Positions 11,622-23,833 are shown, counted from the first letter of the stretch. The stretch: 64,000 nucleotides of DNA from Spodoptera frugiperda (GCF_023101765.2 NC_064218.1:5580001-5644000); one strand, 5' to 3'. The notes: generated from the sequence alone by a model not told the origin. Numbers and translations: made by a program.

Positions 11622-11709
11622 CTTTGATCGTGTTTTCCTGAGGAGTACTGCCCAACAGCTCTGCAGAGGGTTTAATAATTCACTGTCCACTCTTCCTCCA
11701 CTTTTTATA
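11622..11709 (-). promoter_or_regulatory. CSP-2 TATA box and non-coding first exon
   Basis: Minus-strand TATAAAAAG is at 11709-11701, followed 25 bases later by an initiator-like ACAGTG (start near 11684). The leader exon ends at 11622 with the strong donor ATCAAAG|GTAGGT. The acceptor is the TGTTACAG just before the ATG at 10352, giving a 5' UTR intron of about 1.27 kb. The architecture matches CSP-1 and CSP-3. Confidence 0.65.
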
Positions 11710-12816
11710 CTGTACATATAGCGTTTTGGTTGAACAACGAAACTAGTTTTGCTATGCCTATAATTCGAGGAATATATTCCGCCGTTTCGTCATACCATCA
11801 ATAAACATCGGAAAACGTGCGAATGATTTTTTTAGGCGTCCATTTGAAAACATAAATATAATTAATATTCATCGTACATAAACAGTTTTTAATAACACCG
11901 TTTGGGAATAAAGTTTGTATGAAAAAATATTACGTTTCCATAAGGTGGCAATTTCTTTTTTATGTGTTCTTTGGGAGCCCTCTCTATATAACACAAGTTT
12001 TGAAAAAAAAGTAGATATGTTATTGATTAGCGTATTTTAACTTTTAATGTTATATGTTTTATTGCTATATTCATTAAATATTATCTTATAATAATAACTA
12101 ATAATTATTATATGGCAAATTTTTGTAACCTAGTAAGAAAGGTATAGTACATAAGAGGTAGAATAATTTCATTATCATCACCTATCTGTCTTTAGCTAAG
12201 TACAAAAGCATAATTTTGGCACTAACTCTGTACAAAATACAATATCCAAAATTGACGAAGTTATTGAGATTGATCAATCAAGTCAATCAATCCCAAGGAC
12301 AACTGTCCTTGAACCCTTTACATCAGCTATATTCCTGTGAAACAAACCCAATAGTAATCTATATATTAATACGTGATGCAAAAACTTTGGACCGCTTTTT
12401 ACGAAAATTGCGCGGATGTAGGAGCATAAAATTTGGTACACTTATAGTTTATGTGTAGGAGAAGTGCGAAACGCTAATATTTTTCAAAAATAATACTTAT
12501 AAAGTACATTAAATCAATAAATAAAACATTACACACACATGCATAGTATCTGATCGTATTTGACAAAACGTCAAAATCAATAGACATTGCGATGATATTC
12601 TGACGTCTCATATGAATAGAGTTTTATAAAAGAGTTTGTTTGAGTTTGAGTTAAATAAAAATTATTCTTGAACGTATGCTAAGTGGTATTGTTAATTAAA
12701 TCGTATATGGTCGAATTTCGACCACTAGGCGACCACTAGTTTACTTAAATCGGATAATTGGCTCCGAGACCCCTTAACAATACTTTTCCAGAAAAGTAAC
12801 AAGGCAGCGGTAAAAC
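11710..12816. other. Gene-free AT-rich spacer
   Basis: No exon, RNA gene or clear repeat was recognised. An 80-codon plus-strand frame at 12216-12458 has no domain, no signal peptide and no splice context and is treated as chance. Confidence 0.4.
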
Positions 12817-12943
12817 GGGGTGAATAAAATTCGAGGGGTGAATAGATACAGAAAAGGGGTACGGTACATAAATGTTGGAAAAATATTCTAACATCGATTC
12901 ACCCCATTCCTGTATCTATTCACCCTTTGAATTCATTCCACCC
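12817..12943. repeat. Inverted-repeat element with GGGGTGAAT ends
   Basis: 'ggggtgaataaaattcga' 'ggggtgaatagatacag' on the left is mirrored by 'ctgtatctattcaccctttg' 'aattcattccaccc' on the right, with several mismatches. The internal core ('aaatattctaac') is short. This resembles a degraded MITE. Confidence 0.55.
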
Positions 12944-13086
12944 ACCCATGTTGTACATTATTCCATGAACATATTTCTCCATATATCTAAGAATATTGCA
13001 TAGTCAGATAACGTGTCTTAGTCGAGATATATTTGCTCTTATCCTTTACTGAGAAACGTGTGGAACCAGTTTCTAATGGATTAGTA

Positions 13087-14573
13087 ATAGTCCATTGAAA
13101 TGTTACAATTTGAGGGCCGAATTATGCATTTTTTAGAGGACGCAATTTTATTTTTTGATCATGTAGGGAGGTCCAACTTGAAGTTTGTGGGGTCGCCACC
13201 CTTGTCCCTCGGCCGCCATCTTGGAAAAAGGGATGGAAACACTTTTTTTGCTATATCTCGGAAACTATGCATCGTAATAAAATTTTTAAAATCTTAATTT
13301 GTAGAAAATTATTTTGCCTACAAATATGTTTAATAACTTTTTGCCCTAAATTAACAATTAAAGAAGTTATAAGTAAAAAAGTGAAATTTTGTTAATAAAA
13401 TTTTCTCTTTTGCTCTATAACTTTTTTATAAATTATATACATTTTATAAATAAATGGCTTCAGACCAATCTTGTAGAATATTTTTCGAGAAAATTTTTTC
13501 CCTACAACTGTTTTCAATTTCATTCATTAGAAACTCAGTTACAGCGCTCCGAAGTTAACCGGGTTCGTCAAATTAGTCCAGTCAAATAAGCTTAAATTAG
13601 GTAAGAATCTCGGAATGCGAGATTACCAGCCGTAATTTTGTAAATACTTGTATATTGACACCCTAAAACTTGTCTCAAAAGCATGGTAGAATATTTTTCG
13701 AGAATTTTACATAACCAACCATCACGGATAGGTTAGCTGAAAAAAAAATGTCTGATGTGATGCAGTGACCGTGCGTTCTCCGCCCTCTAACTCGACAACG
13801 GTTCACCATGTAAAAAAAAAAATTAGACAAAAGTTGTAGAGAATTTTGTATTCTACAATATTGATAATGAATACAAATACCAAAAACCCATAGGAAATGA
13901 GTTATTTCCAAAAAACCGCAAAAGAACGATTTTTGGGACCTTTGACCCTGAATTTTAAGAGTTGTTTACATCCTACCATATATACCATGGTTTTGAGACA
14001 AGTTTTAGGGTGTCAATATACAAGTATTTACAAAATTACAGCTGGTCATCTCGCATTCCGAGATTCTTACCTAATTTAAGCTTATTTGACTGGACTAATT
14101 TGACGAACCCGGTTAACTTCTGAGCGCTGTAACTGAGTTTCTAATGAATGAAATTGAAAACAGTTGTAGGGAAAAAATTCTCGAAAAATATTCTACAAGA
14201 TTGGTCTGAAGCCATTTATTTATAAAATGTAAAAAAAGTTATAGAGCAAAAGAGAAAATTTTATTAACAAAATTTCACTTTTTCACTTATAACTTCTTTA
14301 ATTGTTAATTTAGGGCAAAAAGTTATTAAACATATTTGTAGGCAAAATAATTTTCTACAAATTATGATTTTAAAAATTTTATTACGATGCATAGTTTCCG
14401 AGATATAGCAAAAAAAGTGTTTCCATCCCTTTTTCCAAGATGGCGGCCGAGGGACAATGGTGGCGACCCCACAAACTTCAAGTTAAGCTTCTATTGACCT
14501 ACACTACATGATCAAAAAATAAAATTGCGTCCTCTAAAAATGTAAAGCTCATGTAACATTTCAATGGACTATA
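13087..14573. mobile_element. Large foldback element with ~600-bp inverted arms
   Basis: The left arm 13087-13688 and right arm 13983-14573 are reverse complements with a low level of mismatches and small indels; the centre is about 294 bases. The outer ends read ATAGTCCATTGAAATGTTAC. Arms include 'ccctcggccgccatcttgga' and 'gcatcgtaataaaattttta'. Several 60-78 codon frames cross it but are mirrored in the other arm and carry no domain, so they are not genes. It has the structure of a foldback or long-TIR DNA transposon without its transposase. Confidence 0.8.
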
Positions 14574-14892
14574 AGTGCGAACAAACACTCACACGCTAAC
14601 AGGCGTGACATGTTCCTAAGTGTTTTAACTTCAATTGCAAAACAAGTACAAAGAGCAGTGTATGTAATGTAAGATAGAACTGTAGTTTGTTTATTTTTAG
14701 ATATGATCATGAACTCTCGTGGGGTGACGGCAGAGCAGAATATATTCGTTACCAGCCCTGCTCTTTCCACGGGTATCGGAACAGCGAAGTATAGTACTCT
14801 AACAGTCACGGGCTGTTGATGTTGATTATTTCTATAATAAATATCGTGAAACATGCTAAATTAAATAAAAATAATTTTAATACAATAAAATA

Positions 14893-15031
14893 CACGTAAA
14901 TATGAAAGAAAAGCTCTAATAGTTTTGGCAGCGGCCTACAGTCGATGTCGCCGCGTCTGCACACGCTGCTCATGAGGAAGAGTCCCTCTGTGACTCGAAA
15001 CTAGTAGAGCTTTTCTCAATACATTTACGTG
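14893..15031. repeat. Short TIR element (CACGTAAAT ends)
   Basis: Left end 'cacgtaaatatgaaagaaaa' 'gctctaatagtttt' is an imperfect inverted copy of the right end 'aaactagtagagcttttctc' 'aatacatttacgtg'. The centre contains 'gctgctcatgaggaagagtc' 'cctctgtgactcg', a segment I recognise as repetitive in moth genomes. Confidence 0.55.
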
Positions 15032-16487
15032 ACTAAACCGTTATTTTTAGTTAATGAACAGAACCTTATTACTTCCCAAAGGCATTGATTAAAATATATT
15101 ACTACCATTCTATGAAAACATCTTACTTAGAATCCATAATCTTTATTTACCATAAACAACAGCCTCTAACCAATGACAGTAGTCAATTGCTTAAATATGA
15201 ACGTCCTCTACATAAAAGGGGTCCGCTATAATCTCCACGCTTGACAGGCAGATTAAAAGATTGCATATGGCTGTGTCCAAATTATTATCAGGAATCAAAA
15301 TCAGAATCAAATGTAACCGCTAAGAAACCTGTCTAGTTCAATCAAAAAGTTACAAGTAGAAGAATAATCTTAATAGTAAAAGATTAAGAGGTGAATTACC
15401 CTTAGTATTTAATACTTTTATTTTACATTGAAGAAAAATTGAGCGAAGCAATTTCTTAAACTATCATAGGTGACGTGCATTTCGTTTTAAAGGTCATTGA
15501 ACTATTTAGCTGCGTTAAAGCCCGTAATAGTCACGTGCACTGCAGAATTTATTTATATTTCAACGTGAGTAAGTCTAAGACTAATTCATGATCGATAGAG
15601 CAGGTGATTGACCTCCAGGCTTTCTTCCTACATCATTGACAGCATTAGTGATGTATGTACTCGATAAACCTATTTGAGAAAAAAATACCCGAAGGCTTTA
15701 TGAGCAAGAACTTAAACTGGTCTTGTTAGATGCTCTAATAAATTATACCAACTCTTAAATTATCTTTGATCATCCTATCTTTAATACAAGGAATCAAACC
15801 CATTGATTATGTTAATCAATTCAATGTTGTAATACCATTATCTAAAAACCAGTGGTATTATTAGATTTGAACAATGGTAGATAGTCTAATTTTCCAAAAC
15901 AATTAAAAGGACACGTTTGGTAAAAAAAAACATACAGCTTTTAAAAATGTACCTAAAAAGGTGCAATTTTAATAGCAGACCTTCAAAAGAAGAACTCGAA
16001 ACGCAACTAATTAAAATTAACATAGCAAAAACGGTCTGGCCTGTGATCCAGTTTACTAAACGGCCGAGAACAATGACAAATATGTTCATCTCATCGCGTT
16101 TATTAGGTCTAGGTCACTAGGCGACTATTGTCTCGATACAGTTGCGTAATCGATACAAAATTATAGCTACACCAGCCTCATCTCTAGGTCGTAAACAACA
16201 AGCGATTCTACTGACATTAGTGACGTCACGTGTTTTGGTCACAACTCTCGACTCGCTAATATCTCTACTGAGTATTAATTACGGCTGTTGGATTTACCAT
16301 AAACTTTGAAACGTGTTCAGTGTCGGATTGGTCACGGCACATGCTCCGCGCAAACGGGCAACCAAATTATCTAAGTTGGTATTCCCTAAAGAATTGAAAT
16401 TTTTAATTGGCAAAAATCAAGTCCTGGTACAGCGCGTCGCTTTCCGCGCACTCCTCAAAAAGCTATCAAACCACTACAGATGGGGCC
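15032..16487. other. Gene-free spacer
   Basis: No gene or structured repeat was recognised. Overlapping frames of 67 codons on both strands near 15886-16120 show the mirror pattern of chance open frames. Confidence 0.35.
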
Positions 16488-16665
16488 CAGTATGGCGGAT
16501 GCCTGATCCGAAGCTGCGGACTACCTAGCGGGTTTACCGGGGCTCCGGCTCAAAAAGAAGGAGTAGGAACAGGATGGATTTTAGCCAGTAAGAGTTTGAC
16601 ACCCCCTCTCGCCTAGCCTAAGGCGGGAGAAAATATTAAATGATACTCCCCCTTAAAAAAAATAG
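16488..16665 (+). repeat. SINE-like repeat family A, copy 2
   Basis: Runs from 'gtatggcggatgcctgatcc' through 'gcggactacctagcgggttt' 'accggggctccggctc' and 'gtttgacaccccctctcgcc' to an A-rich end ('cccccttaaaaaaaata'). Other members in the window: 6249, 18805, 41780, 42660 and 54040 (plus), and 40915, 53672, 59800 (minus). The A-rich end and fixed order suggest a retroposed SINE; its RNA ancestor is not evident. Two open frames of about 70 codons across it are not genes. Confidence 0.65.
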
Positions 16666-18030
16666 ACTAAAGAAATGTGAAGTGACACTTGGTTTACGAA
16701 AGACTTCTAGAGCGTCTATTTAAGACCGAGGGCCCCTCAACAGAATTTGCTACAGGTCCCACGCTTAGTTAATCCGGCACTGAACGTGTTTAGTTATAAT
16801 AAATCTTTAGGTAAATAATATGTAGTTGCGCAAACTCGGAGATCAAGGGGCCAAATAGATTTGCGCCAAAGTACGTACCTACATGTTTTATACTGTGTCT
16901 CTAATTGGCTGTTTGTGTAAACTAATGTTTCAATTCTTATATAAATACTTTATTACTTTACTATACAAATGACTAACGATATGTGATGCTCGTTGATTAC
17001 CCTTTGTTTTTATTTATTAATGCATTGATTAACAAGTAAAGGTACATCTATTAAGTAGATGTGAAGTAAGATGAGTACTATGAGTAGATGTAAATATATT
17101 TAATATATAAAATTTCAAAGACAAAACAACGTTTGCCTGGTGAGCCAGTATTACTTACTAGAAAATAACTTTCTACTGTGAGTAGATGTAAGATTAATTG
17201 TTATACTTGTGATACCTGTTTAAAATAACATATGTCTGCTATGTCGACCCTACAGTATATTATTTAGTAGCAATTAATTCATGGCGTAAGACTTAAGATA
17301 AATTTAAAAAAGTTGGTTTTCTGTAATTTCAGCAGTTAGACCAGAGCGAAATTTTTACCAAAATTCTAATAGCTACATTTATTTTGAAAATTCAAAATTG
17401 CACACCAACATCACGCCACATTTTAAATAAAAATACAAAGAGACGTTAAAACATTAATTATGAACAAAACAAACAAAGATTTAAAAAAGAAAAAATCCCC
17501 CAGTCTAATCTAGATTCAAGATCTAGAGCATACGAAAGACCACAACATAAATAAATGTATTAAATGTCGCCAGTGACGTATTTCTACCACCTCACAAGAA
17601 TACTAATTAATGACTCATAATACTAGTTTTTCCCCACTGTATAATATTATGAGAAATATATTTTCCATCGATGGTTTTTTTTCTATTGTAATAAATTTAT
17701 ACGTAAACTTTCTCAATATGTAAATCTGATTCTTCAATGTCGATCAAAATCCAAAGTCCGTTCAAATTCTTGCTACTACTGAATATGCAAGCACCTAATT
17801 AAAACTGTTTGGTAAGATTATTTCTTATCAGTTTTCCCCTACAGATTCACTGGAAACAAGTGATACACAAAACATATTTTGTATGTTAAGTAATGTATAT
17901 GGCTATCAAAAATAAGAGTTTATACCAAAAATTAGATTGATCTGTCATCAGAAAGCGGGAGGAATGCTATTTTTTGGATTAGATCCAAACAAACAAACAG
18001 ATCTGAAGCTCTAAAAAATCTGAACCAACC

Positions 18031-18099
18031 TGAGTTTTTACTGATTAATATTTAATATTAATATATGATTAATATTTAATATTAATCAGTAAAAACTCA
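18031..18099. repeat. AT-rich near-perfect palindrome
   Basis: 'tgagtttttactgattaata' 'tttaatattaat' is mirrored by 'attaatatttaatattaatc' 'agtaaaaactca' around a 5-base centre. It would form a hairpin of roughly 32 base pairs. It may be a minimal MITE. Confidence 0.65.
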
Positions 18100-18377
18100 C
18101 TGAAGCACTTTTTTATTTATAAATATTGGAAAATTAGAATGTAGATGTAAAGTTACAAGATAGTCAAGATATTTCTATTATTCGTATTGTGTGGAACAAA
18201 AACAGATGTCATTTAATAAAAAAAATAATATAAAACTAGGTATGTATGTAGTAAATCTCACCTGTCGATACAAATAAGGTGTAATTTTGAATATAACAAA
18301 CGTATTACAATGTCCACTTTCAATCAATTATGCAACTTTAGACTTTAGGGCTAGTCCTTTAGAACACCAATTTTAAT

Positions 18378-18605
18378 TCACTTCTGTCTTAATGCACTAT
18401 CCACAGTCAAAGTAACCTCAACAATCATGTTCCACAGAACTACTGCACTTCTCATGGTGAACACAGTATACATGTAATGGGGTTCTAGTGTGTCATTACA
18501 CACCTCACTGTCGTCCATCAAACCCATAATTTCACGGTGTAGTGCCTTTGTCAGCAACTTATCTTCTTTAAGTTCCAAGACTATAATTTCCACGTAATTT
18601 CCCAT
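18378..18605 (-). CDS. Unrecognised open frame, 75 codons
   Basis: A minus-strand frame starts MGNYVEIIVLELKEDK and runs 75 codons in mixed, non-repetitive sequence, with balanced acidic and basic residues (a short helical stretch KALHREIMGLMDD) and a hydrophobic end (VVLWNMIVEVTLTV). An in-frame stop codon lies just before the ATG. No family is recognised and no promoter, poly(A) signal or clear splice sites were seen. It could be a small gene, a fragment of a mobile-element protein, or chance; the last is not excluded. Confidence 0.15.
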   Translation of the reverse strand: MGNYVEIIVLELKEDKLLTKALHREIMGLMDDSEVCNDTLEPHYMYTVFTMRSAVVLWNMIVEVTLTVDSALRQK

Positions 18606-18699
18606 TTAACCACCGCACTACATGAAAGTTACAGAATTAAATCAAATTGTCGTATAATCATAAGGCAAACATTCCAGTAAGGAGCAACTCTTAAATGTG

Positions 18700-18955
18700 A
18701 TCCACAAATTGTTATTTCAAGTCTGAGTGTCATGTGCATGTGAAACTGTATGTTTGTAAATGCACCCACGACATAGGAGAAATTACTAAAGTAGGGCAAT
18801 TTTTACCGGAGCTGTGGACTACCTAGCGGGTTTACAAGGGCTCCGGCTCCAAAAGCAGGAGTAGAAACGGAACTGAAAAGTGTCTGACACTCACTCTCGC
18901 CCAAGGCGGGAAGTACTTGATTCTGATTTTCCCCGTTTAAAAAAGATACAGCATA
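18700..18955 (+). repeat. SINE tail fragment joined to family A copy 3
   Basis: 18700-18800 ('gtgtcatgtgcatgtgaaac' 'tgtatgtttgtaaatgcacc' 'cacgacat') matches the body of the tRNA-headed SINE at 47828-48020. It is followed directly by a family A copy (18815-18955, 'ctgtggactacctagcgggt' ... 'caaggcgggaag'). The two repeats abut, with family A inserted into or beside the older SINE fragment. Confidence 0.55.
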
Positions 18956-20124
18956 TATAACAATCATCAACGAATGTATCTACAGTTGGAAGACATCCAC
19001 TACTAAATTAAGGTATCTCCTTTCCCTTGGGGAGGGTTGCGATGATCCCCACATACCTATAACAGATTAATCACAGCAAAGTCATCGATCTGTATTGAGG
19101 ATAATCTCTTCTTCAGTAACAGTTCGCTAACATCCAAAAAATATATGAGTCACTAATATAGGTATTAGAATAATGTAGTTGATGTTATGCATTCAATATG
19201 TTCTACGCATATCAGGCGACTGAAGTGACACAGAGTGCCCTTGTACCGTGACTATCAAGATCAGGAAAACCGCAGTTTGCGTCTTATAATTACACTGTAC
19301 TAGTATTCGAGGCTCTACGTACGGAAGCATTATTTTGAGGCATTATTATCAAGTTTTATAGCTCGTAAATGTGTGTAGAGTCGAAATTTTAGCGAGAAGT
19401 ACGTAATAGAAAAAATGTAATAACAGAACTGATTTCTTGTTATGTACTGGCGAGGTAAACAATAAATGTCTCAGAATTATTGCTATTATTAAGTTGTATA
19501 GTGGGATGTACCAATTATATATATTTTTCTGTCGAAAGATGTTCAATGTTGAATAAAAGTGTCCTCCTCATAAATGTTTTCCAAGAATCCTCATGCTTGA
19601 AAATTGGTCACTGAAAAAAGGATGCTACTGGCACCTTGTGAAAGCTACTCTCTTGTATGTTCGTAATTAATGAAATACTCTAATTATAAAATATTCAAAA
19701 TGTATTCTTACTTACTTATATATCTTTTCCTTTTTCGATCATCGTTTTATTTATCTTAATATTATAAAGAGGAAGGATTTGTTTACATCAAAAGTTACAG
19801 AAAAATCTTCCAACCGCAACCAGAATTTTCCTCTATATGTATATAACCAAATAATCTGTGTTTACTATAAATTTTTATTTTTACGTAGAAACTATACTCG
19901 ATAATTGGCCAAGTCACCTCGTATAGGCTTCTCAGAATTATTATGAGACGCTAAAACTAGTTGAGCACTCTCCTTGAACCATAAAAAGATTTAAAAAGAA
20001 AAAAGTTCGAACAACTGAATGATGATCATGATACGACACAAAATTGTCTTTTTCCAACAGTCAATATGCAATATTAATCGCAGGTACTGGAACTTTGTTT
20101 ATTAACTGGTCACTGTGTGTTTAG
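18956..20124. other. Gene-free spacer
   Basis: AT-rich sequence without recognised genes or structured repeats. A 65-codon minus frame at 19349-19546 is hydrophobic AT-rich noise. Confidence 0.35.
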
Positions 20125-20373
20125 TTAAGGCCGGCGCCCACTGCCGGCACGGCACGGTATGGCACAGTACGGCATCCCGCGGCATCCCGCGGCATACCGT
20201 GGCGGGTCGTCGCATCCCGCAGCATGCCGTGGCATGCCGCGACATCGTGGTATCAAAATAAAGTAACATAAATTCTAAATTCATTGAAATAAGGTTCAAA
20301 ATAACTTAATTTGTATTAAAATCCTTGGCCGTGCCATGCCGTGCCCGTGCCCTGCAGTGAGCGCCGGCCCTTA
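20125..20373. mobile_element. GC-rich TIR element with CGGCATCCCG-type tandem repeats
   Basis: Ends are inverted: 'ttaaggccggcgcccactgc' on the left, 'gcagtgagcgccggccctta' on the right, with TTA/TAA flanks. Just inside, both ends carry GGCACGGCACGG-like sequence. Positions 20150-20250 hold degenerate 10-base units (cggcatcccg, cggcatcccg, cggcataccg, cgcatcccg, agcatgccg). The composition contrasts sharply with the surrounding AT-rich DNA. No transposase frame. Confidence 0.65.
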
Positions 20374-20724
20374 CGTGACCGTGAATTAGGTCCACCGCGG
20401 ACGTCACCCAGTGATTCATCATAATTAGCCTGACGTCTAAACTAATTGAATCGACAGTTAACCTTATATAATATATGTATTTATCAATGTTTTTATAGAA
20501 TAATATTGGAATCAATGGATCTATATTTAGATACATAAACCCTTCGAAAAATGTTTTTGTTGTTGTTCGTTTTGTTACAGGTTTAATCAAACTACATTGA
20601 TAGCCCACTTCTGCATCTATCATCTTCTGCATAAACACTAATTTCCAAAAGGGTTAAAATACACATAATTAAAATACAGTTTTAAGTTCGTGATGCTTTT
20701 GTTTCTATTTTAATAGAATGTGGA

Positions 20725-21070
20725 GTCCTTTAGGATGCTTTTCACCAGAGATGTGCTATGCTGCGTTGCGTTGGATGTGTTTAGCGGAAGCTATTGGTGG
20801 GAACCAATCATATTCATTGGTACACATAGCTTAGCACTGGTGGAAATGGACTCAGGTAAGCTATGTTTTTTTATGGAAATATGCTTACTATTGCCGTTTG
20901 CTCTGGATGACTACCCTACTATCGATACATCGCAAACTCGAGCTGCGCATCTTACTCGCACAGCTACGTAACTTAGTATCAGTGAAACGGTCACATATTT
21001 TCTCAGCTCAACTATTACGTCTTCGTAGTACTCGTATAGCTCCATAGCACATTTTTCGTGGAAAGCACCC
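20725..21070 (+). repeat. Interspersed repeat family C, copy 2
   Basis: Full-length-looking copy: 'tggtgggaaccaatcatatt' 'cattggtacacatagcttag' ... 'cactggtggaaatggactca' ... 'actatcgatacatcgcaaac' ... 'agtgaaacggtcacatattt' ... 'cgtggaaagcaccctt'. It shows inverted similarity between its two ends. The 83-codon frame across it is not a gene. Confidence 0.65.
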
Positions 21071-21860
21071 TTAATCAGCTCGTAAAACACTTACAAGAAA
21101 GTGTGGTGCCAAATGTATAATACTATAACTTCATCGTCAATAGTCAGACGAAACAATATTAAGTTGTGGTATCGGATCAACACAACATCAGGTTTATTTT
21201 TTTTAGTTGTCCATATCGTATCTACTAACAAACCTACGTCACGTTCATTAATTTTTTACGTTTAATGATTTAACGATCTTACAAGACCGGTTTTCTCAAA
21301 ATTCGATCAAAAAACCCGCTTCTAATGGTACTGGCTTATTTTTAAACTGTTTAAGTATACCGAAGAATAAATAAATTAAATCGACTTAAGTAAGGTTAGG
21401 TCTTTTTATTTATTTAGGAACAATCATATGTTACATTAGTACAGTAAAAGTTATATGATCCACACCATTGTTCGCGGATTAACTATTAAAAATTGAAATT
21501 CGGTCAGAGGAAGCGATATAATTTAGCTGTTATAAAAAAAAAATGCAGAACATGGATGTAAGATTCTTAAGATTGCTGTTAATAGTTGTTAGTAGGTATT
21601 TTTAAAACTGTATCGTTTTGAGAGCCCTTTTTAAATAGTTTTTAATAAAAATGTACCTAATGAAAGAGACCTTCATCTTCTATAGATCCAAAAACAGGTT
21701 GAACCACTCATGTAAACCGAGTTTTGCTCCTTCTACTACCATTAAAAAACCTAACAAAAAACTGGCACGTGGACAGAATGTAGGTAATAATACCTAGCCA
21801 TCAGTGTATGTACGTATCTTTCTTGAGAACAATTTTATAGAAGTAATTAATATAAGTTTT

Positions 21861-22005
21861 TAAACTGACATGGTCACTAACACTAAACATTAGAACTTGA
21901 GACGGGATATTTACCATGTTTATCTATTTTTTTTTTTTCGAAAAATATCGGAAACTCATAAAAATAGATAAACATGGTAAATATCTCAAGTTCTAATGTT
22001 AGTAA
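21861..22005. mobile_element. MITE-like element family D, copy 2
   Basis: 'aaactgacatggtcactaac' 'actaaacattagaacttgag' 'acgggatatttaccatgttt' on the left is answered by 'aaacatggtaaatatctcaa' 'gttctaatgttagta' on the right around a poly(T) core. It shares ends with the copies at 9385 and 30605. Confidence 0.65.
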
Positions 22006-22394
22006 TTAATAAGTCATCAGTCCTCAAGTCATTAACAATACCTAACAGTGAGTCAGTGATGGATAAAGGAAGATCAAAAATTGGAAGGATAAAATTAAGC
22101 GGTGACTGAACAACGAACAAAATAAGTAAATGGGAAAAATTTAAAGATCCTGCTACCAATTCTTCGAAAAGTAGTAAAACCTAAGACAAAAAGGAATTAA
22201 TTTGGAATAAAGAAAAAATAAGAAATTGAAATGATGTAACTTTTATCTCTTCTGCAGAGATGACTAACGTTATGAATCATATTCTCGTGTTAATAATAAA
22301 CTAACAAAAGCAACACGTTAAAATCGGTTTAGGTGATTAAAAGCTATGTTGTAACAAACGAACATACATATGTATGTATATGAATAAACAATGA

Positions 22395-22690
22395 TTGCCT
22401 CGTTTGCAGAGTGGTTGCAAGTGTGACTGCCGGGCAAGGGGTCTCGGATCTCGATTCCCGGGTCGGCCGAAGTATTGCTGGGCTCTTTTCGAAAATTTCT
22501 CAGTCCCAGCAAAATGAAATGAGCCCAGTATATGGCAACAGGCTCACTCCCTATTACATCGGACTTGCAAAGTGAATTATGAAAAGTGGGTGTACATTGT
22601 ACCGGGGCATTATGTGCCATTATGTACACCTCTGCCTATCCCTTCGAGGATAAAAGGCGCGACGATGATATAAAAAAAAATATAATAAAC
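22395..22690 (+). repeat. tRNA-derived SINE family B, copy 1
   Basis: The head 'tgcctcgtttgcagagtggt' 'tgcaagtgtgactgccgg' followed by '...ctcgattcccgggtcggc' has the spacing of a tRNA A box and B box. The body runs through 'cgaaaatttctcagtcccag' and 'cactccctattacatcggac' to an A-rich end after 'ggcgcgacgatgatat'. The same structure on the opposite strand is at 38620-38920. Confidence 0.75.
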
Positions 22691-22844
22691 AAAACCAAAA
22701 GGTTATGCAGTATAGGTATAAGCAGTTTTAACGATATAGGAAATAATGTCGATTACAATGGTTAAACTAAGTATAAAGTAAGTATGTTCAATGATTTGAG
22801 ATAACGATGTCTGATTTTCGCTCATTATACTATCTTCTTCATGA

Positions 22845-22917
22845 TATAAAGGAATGGCTTCCTCATACTATTCAGTACTTACAGTGAACGACGCTGTTAC
22901 TCCTTCTACTGTTCCTG
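22845..22917 (+). promoter_or_regulatory. CSP-3 TATA box, initiator and non-coding first exon
   Basis: TATAAAG at 22845-22851 lies 29 bases upstream of an arthropod-type initiator TTCAGT, whose A (22874) is the predicted start. The leader exon ends at 22917 with the consensus donor CCTG|GTAAGT (22918). The acceptor is TTCCAG at 23826-23831, two bases before the start codon. Spacing is textbook, making this the best promoter in the window. Confidence 0.75.
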
Positions 22918-23068
22918 GTAAGTAGAAATATTGAATTTTGGTTTTTTTAAATTTTATTCTTATCACTCTCTAGTGCTAGTGTGGCGACAGGTCCACCTCT
23001 ATTTATTGAGACTCTTAACAATGGTATAATATTTTAATATAGACACCTCTCCATACTCATATTTCTGT

Positions 23069-23340
23069 GTAGCTATGTTACGAAAATAAGCTAAGCTGTA
23101 AAACTATGTGACCGTTTCCACTGATACTAAGCTACGTAGCTGTGCGAGAAAATGCGCACTCGAGTATGCGATGTATGGAAGCCATCCATAACACGCATTC
23201 ATAACACGCCTTTTCATCATAAAAAACAGCATGGTTGAGTTCGATACCCTTAGTGCTATGCTATGTGTACCAATGAATATGATCGGTGGGAGCCACACGC
23301 ATCCATAGCAACGTAGCATAACATTTCTGATGGAAAAGCA
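23069..23340 (-). repeat. Interspersed repeat family C, copy 3 (in CSP-3 5' UTR intron)
   Basis: Minus-strand copy with 'aaactatgtgaccgtttcca' 'ctgatactaagctacgtagc' ... 'gtgctatgctatgtgtacca' 'atgaatatgatcggtggga' ... 'gatggaaaagca'. It sits inside the 5' UTR intron of CSP-3 (22918-23831), so it is transcribed and spliced out if that model is right. Confidence 0.65.
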
Positions 23341-23833
23341 TTTTCAAACACTGTCATCCTGCATACAATCTATTAGCAGCAAATTATGTAGCGGTGTATT
23401 GCGGAATAAAAGGTTTAACGTAAGTTGTGTGATTGCTTTGAAAATTAAGTTAGGAGCGAGCAGAACATAAGAAATAACAGTAGGTAAGATGTACTTAAAA
23501 GCAACTCGAAGTGGCCTTCAATTAAAATTATCAGTTTGTGAAAAATGTCTCTAGAATGTCTTGATCCTGTAGTACAACAGTGTGTACAGTGGCAATGAGA
23601 TCATTAATAATAGCAATGTGCCTAAATCTATGTAAAAATTAGGATGATATTTTGAAACAAAACTAACAATTCATATTTCCAACTCAACGTAGACGATTGC
23701 TATGAAAGATAAGTTAGGGGCTTCATTAATATCTGTAAGATCTGTTTTGGTGCATCGAGCCCGGTGCCGAATAAATGGTTTTTCTTTCTTCTTTCTAAGA
23801 ACATGAATAAGAAAGAGCCTTTAACTTCCAGGA

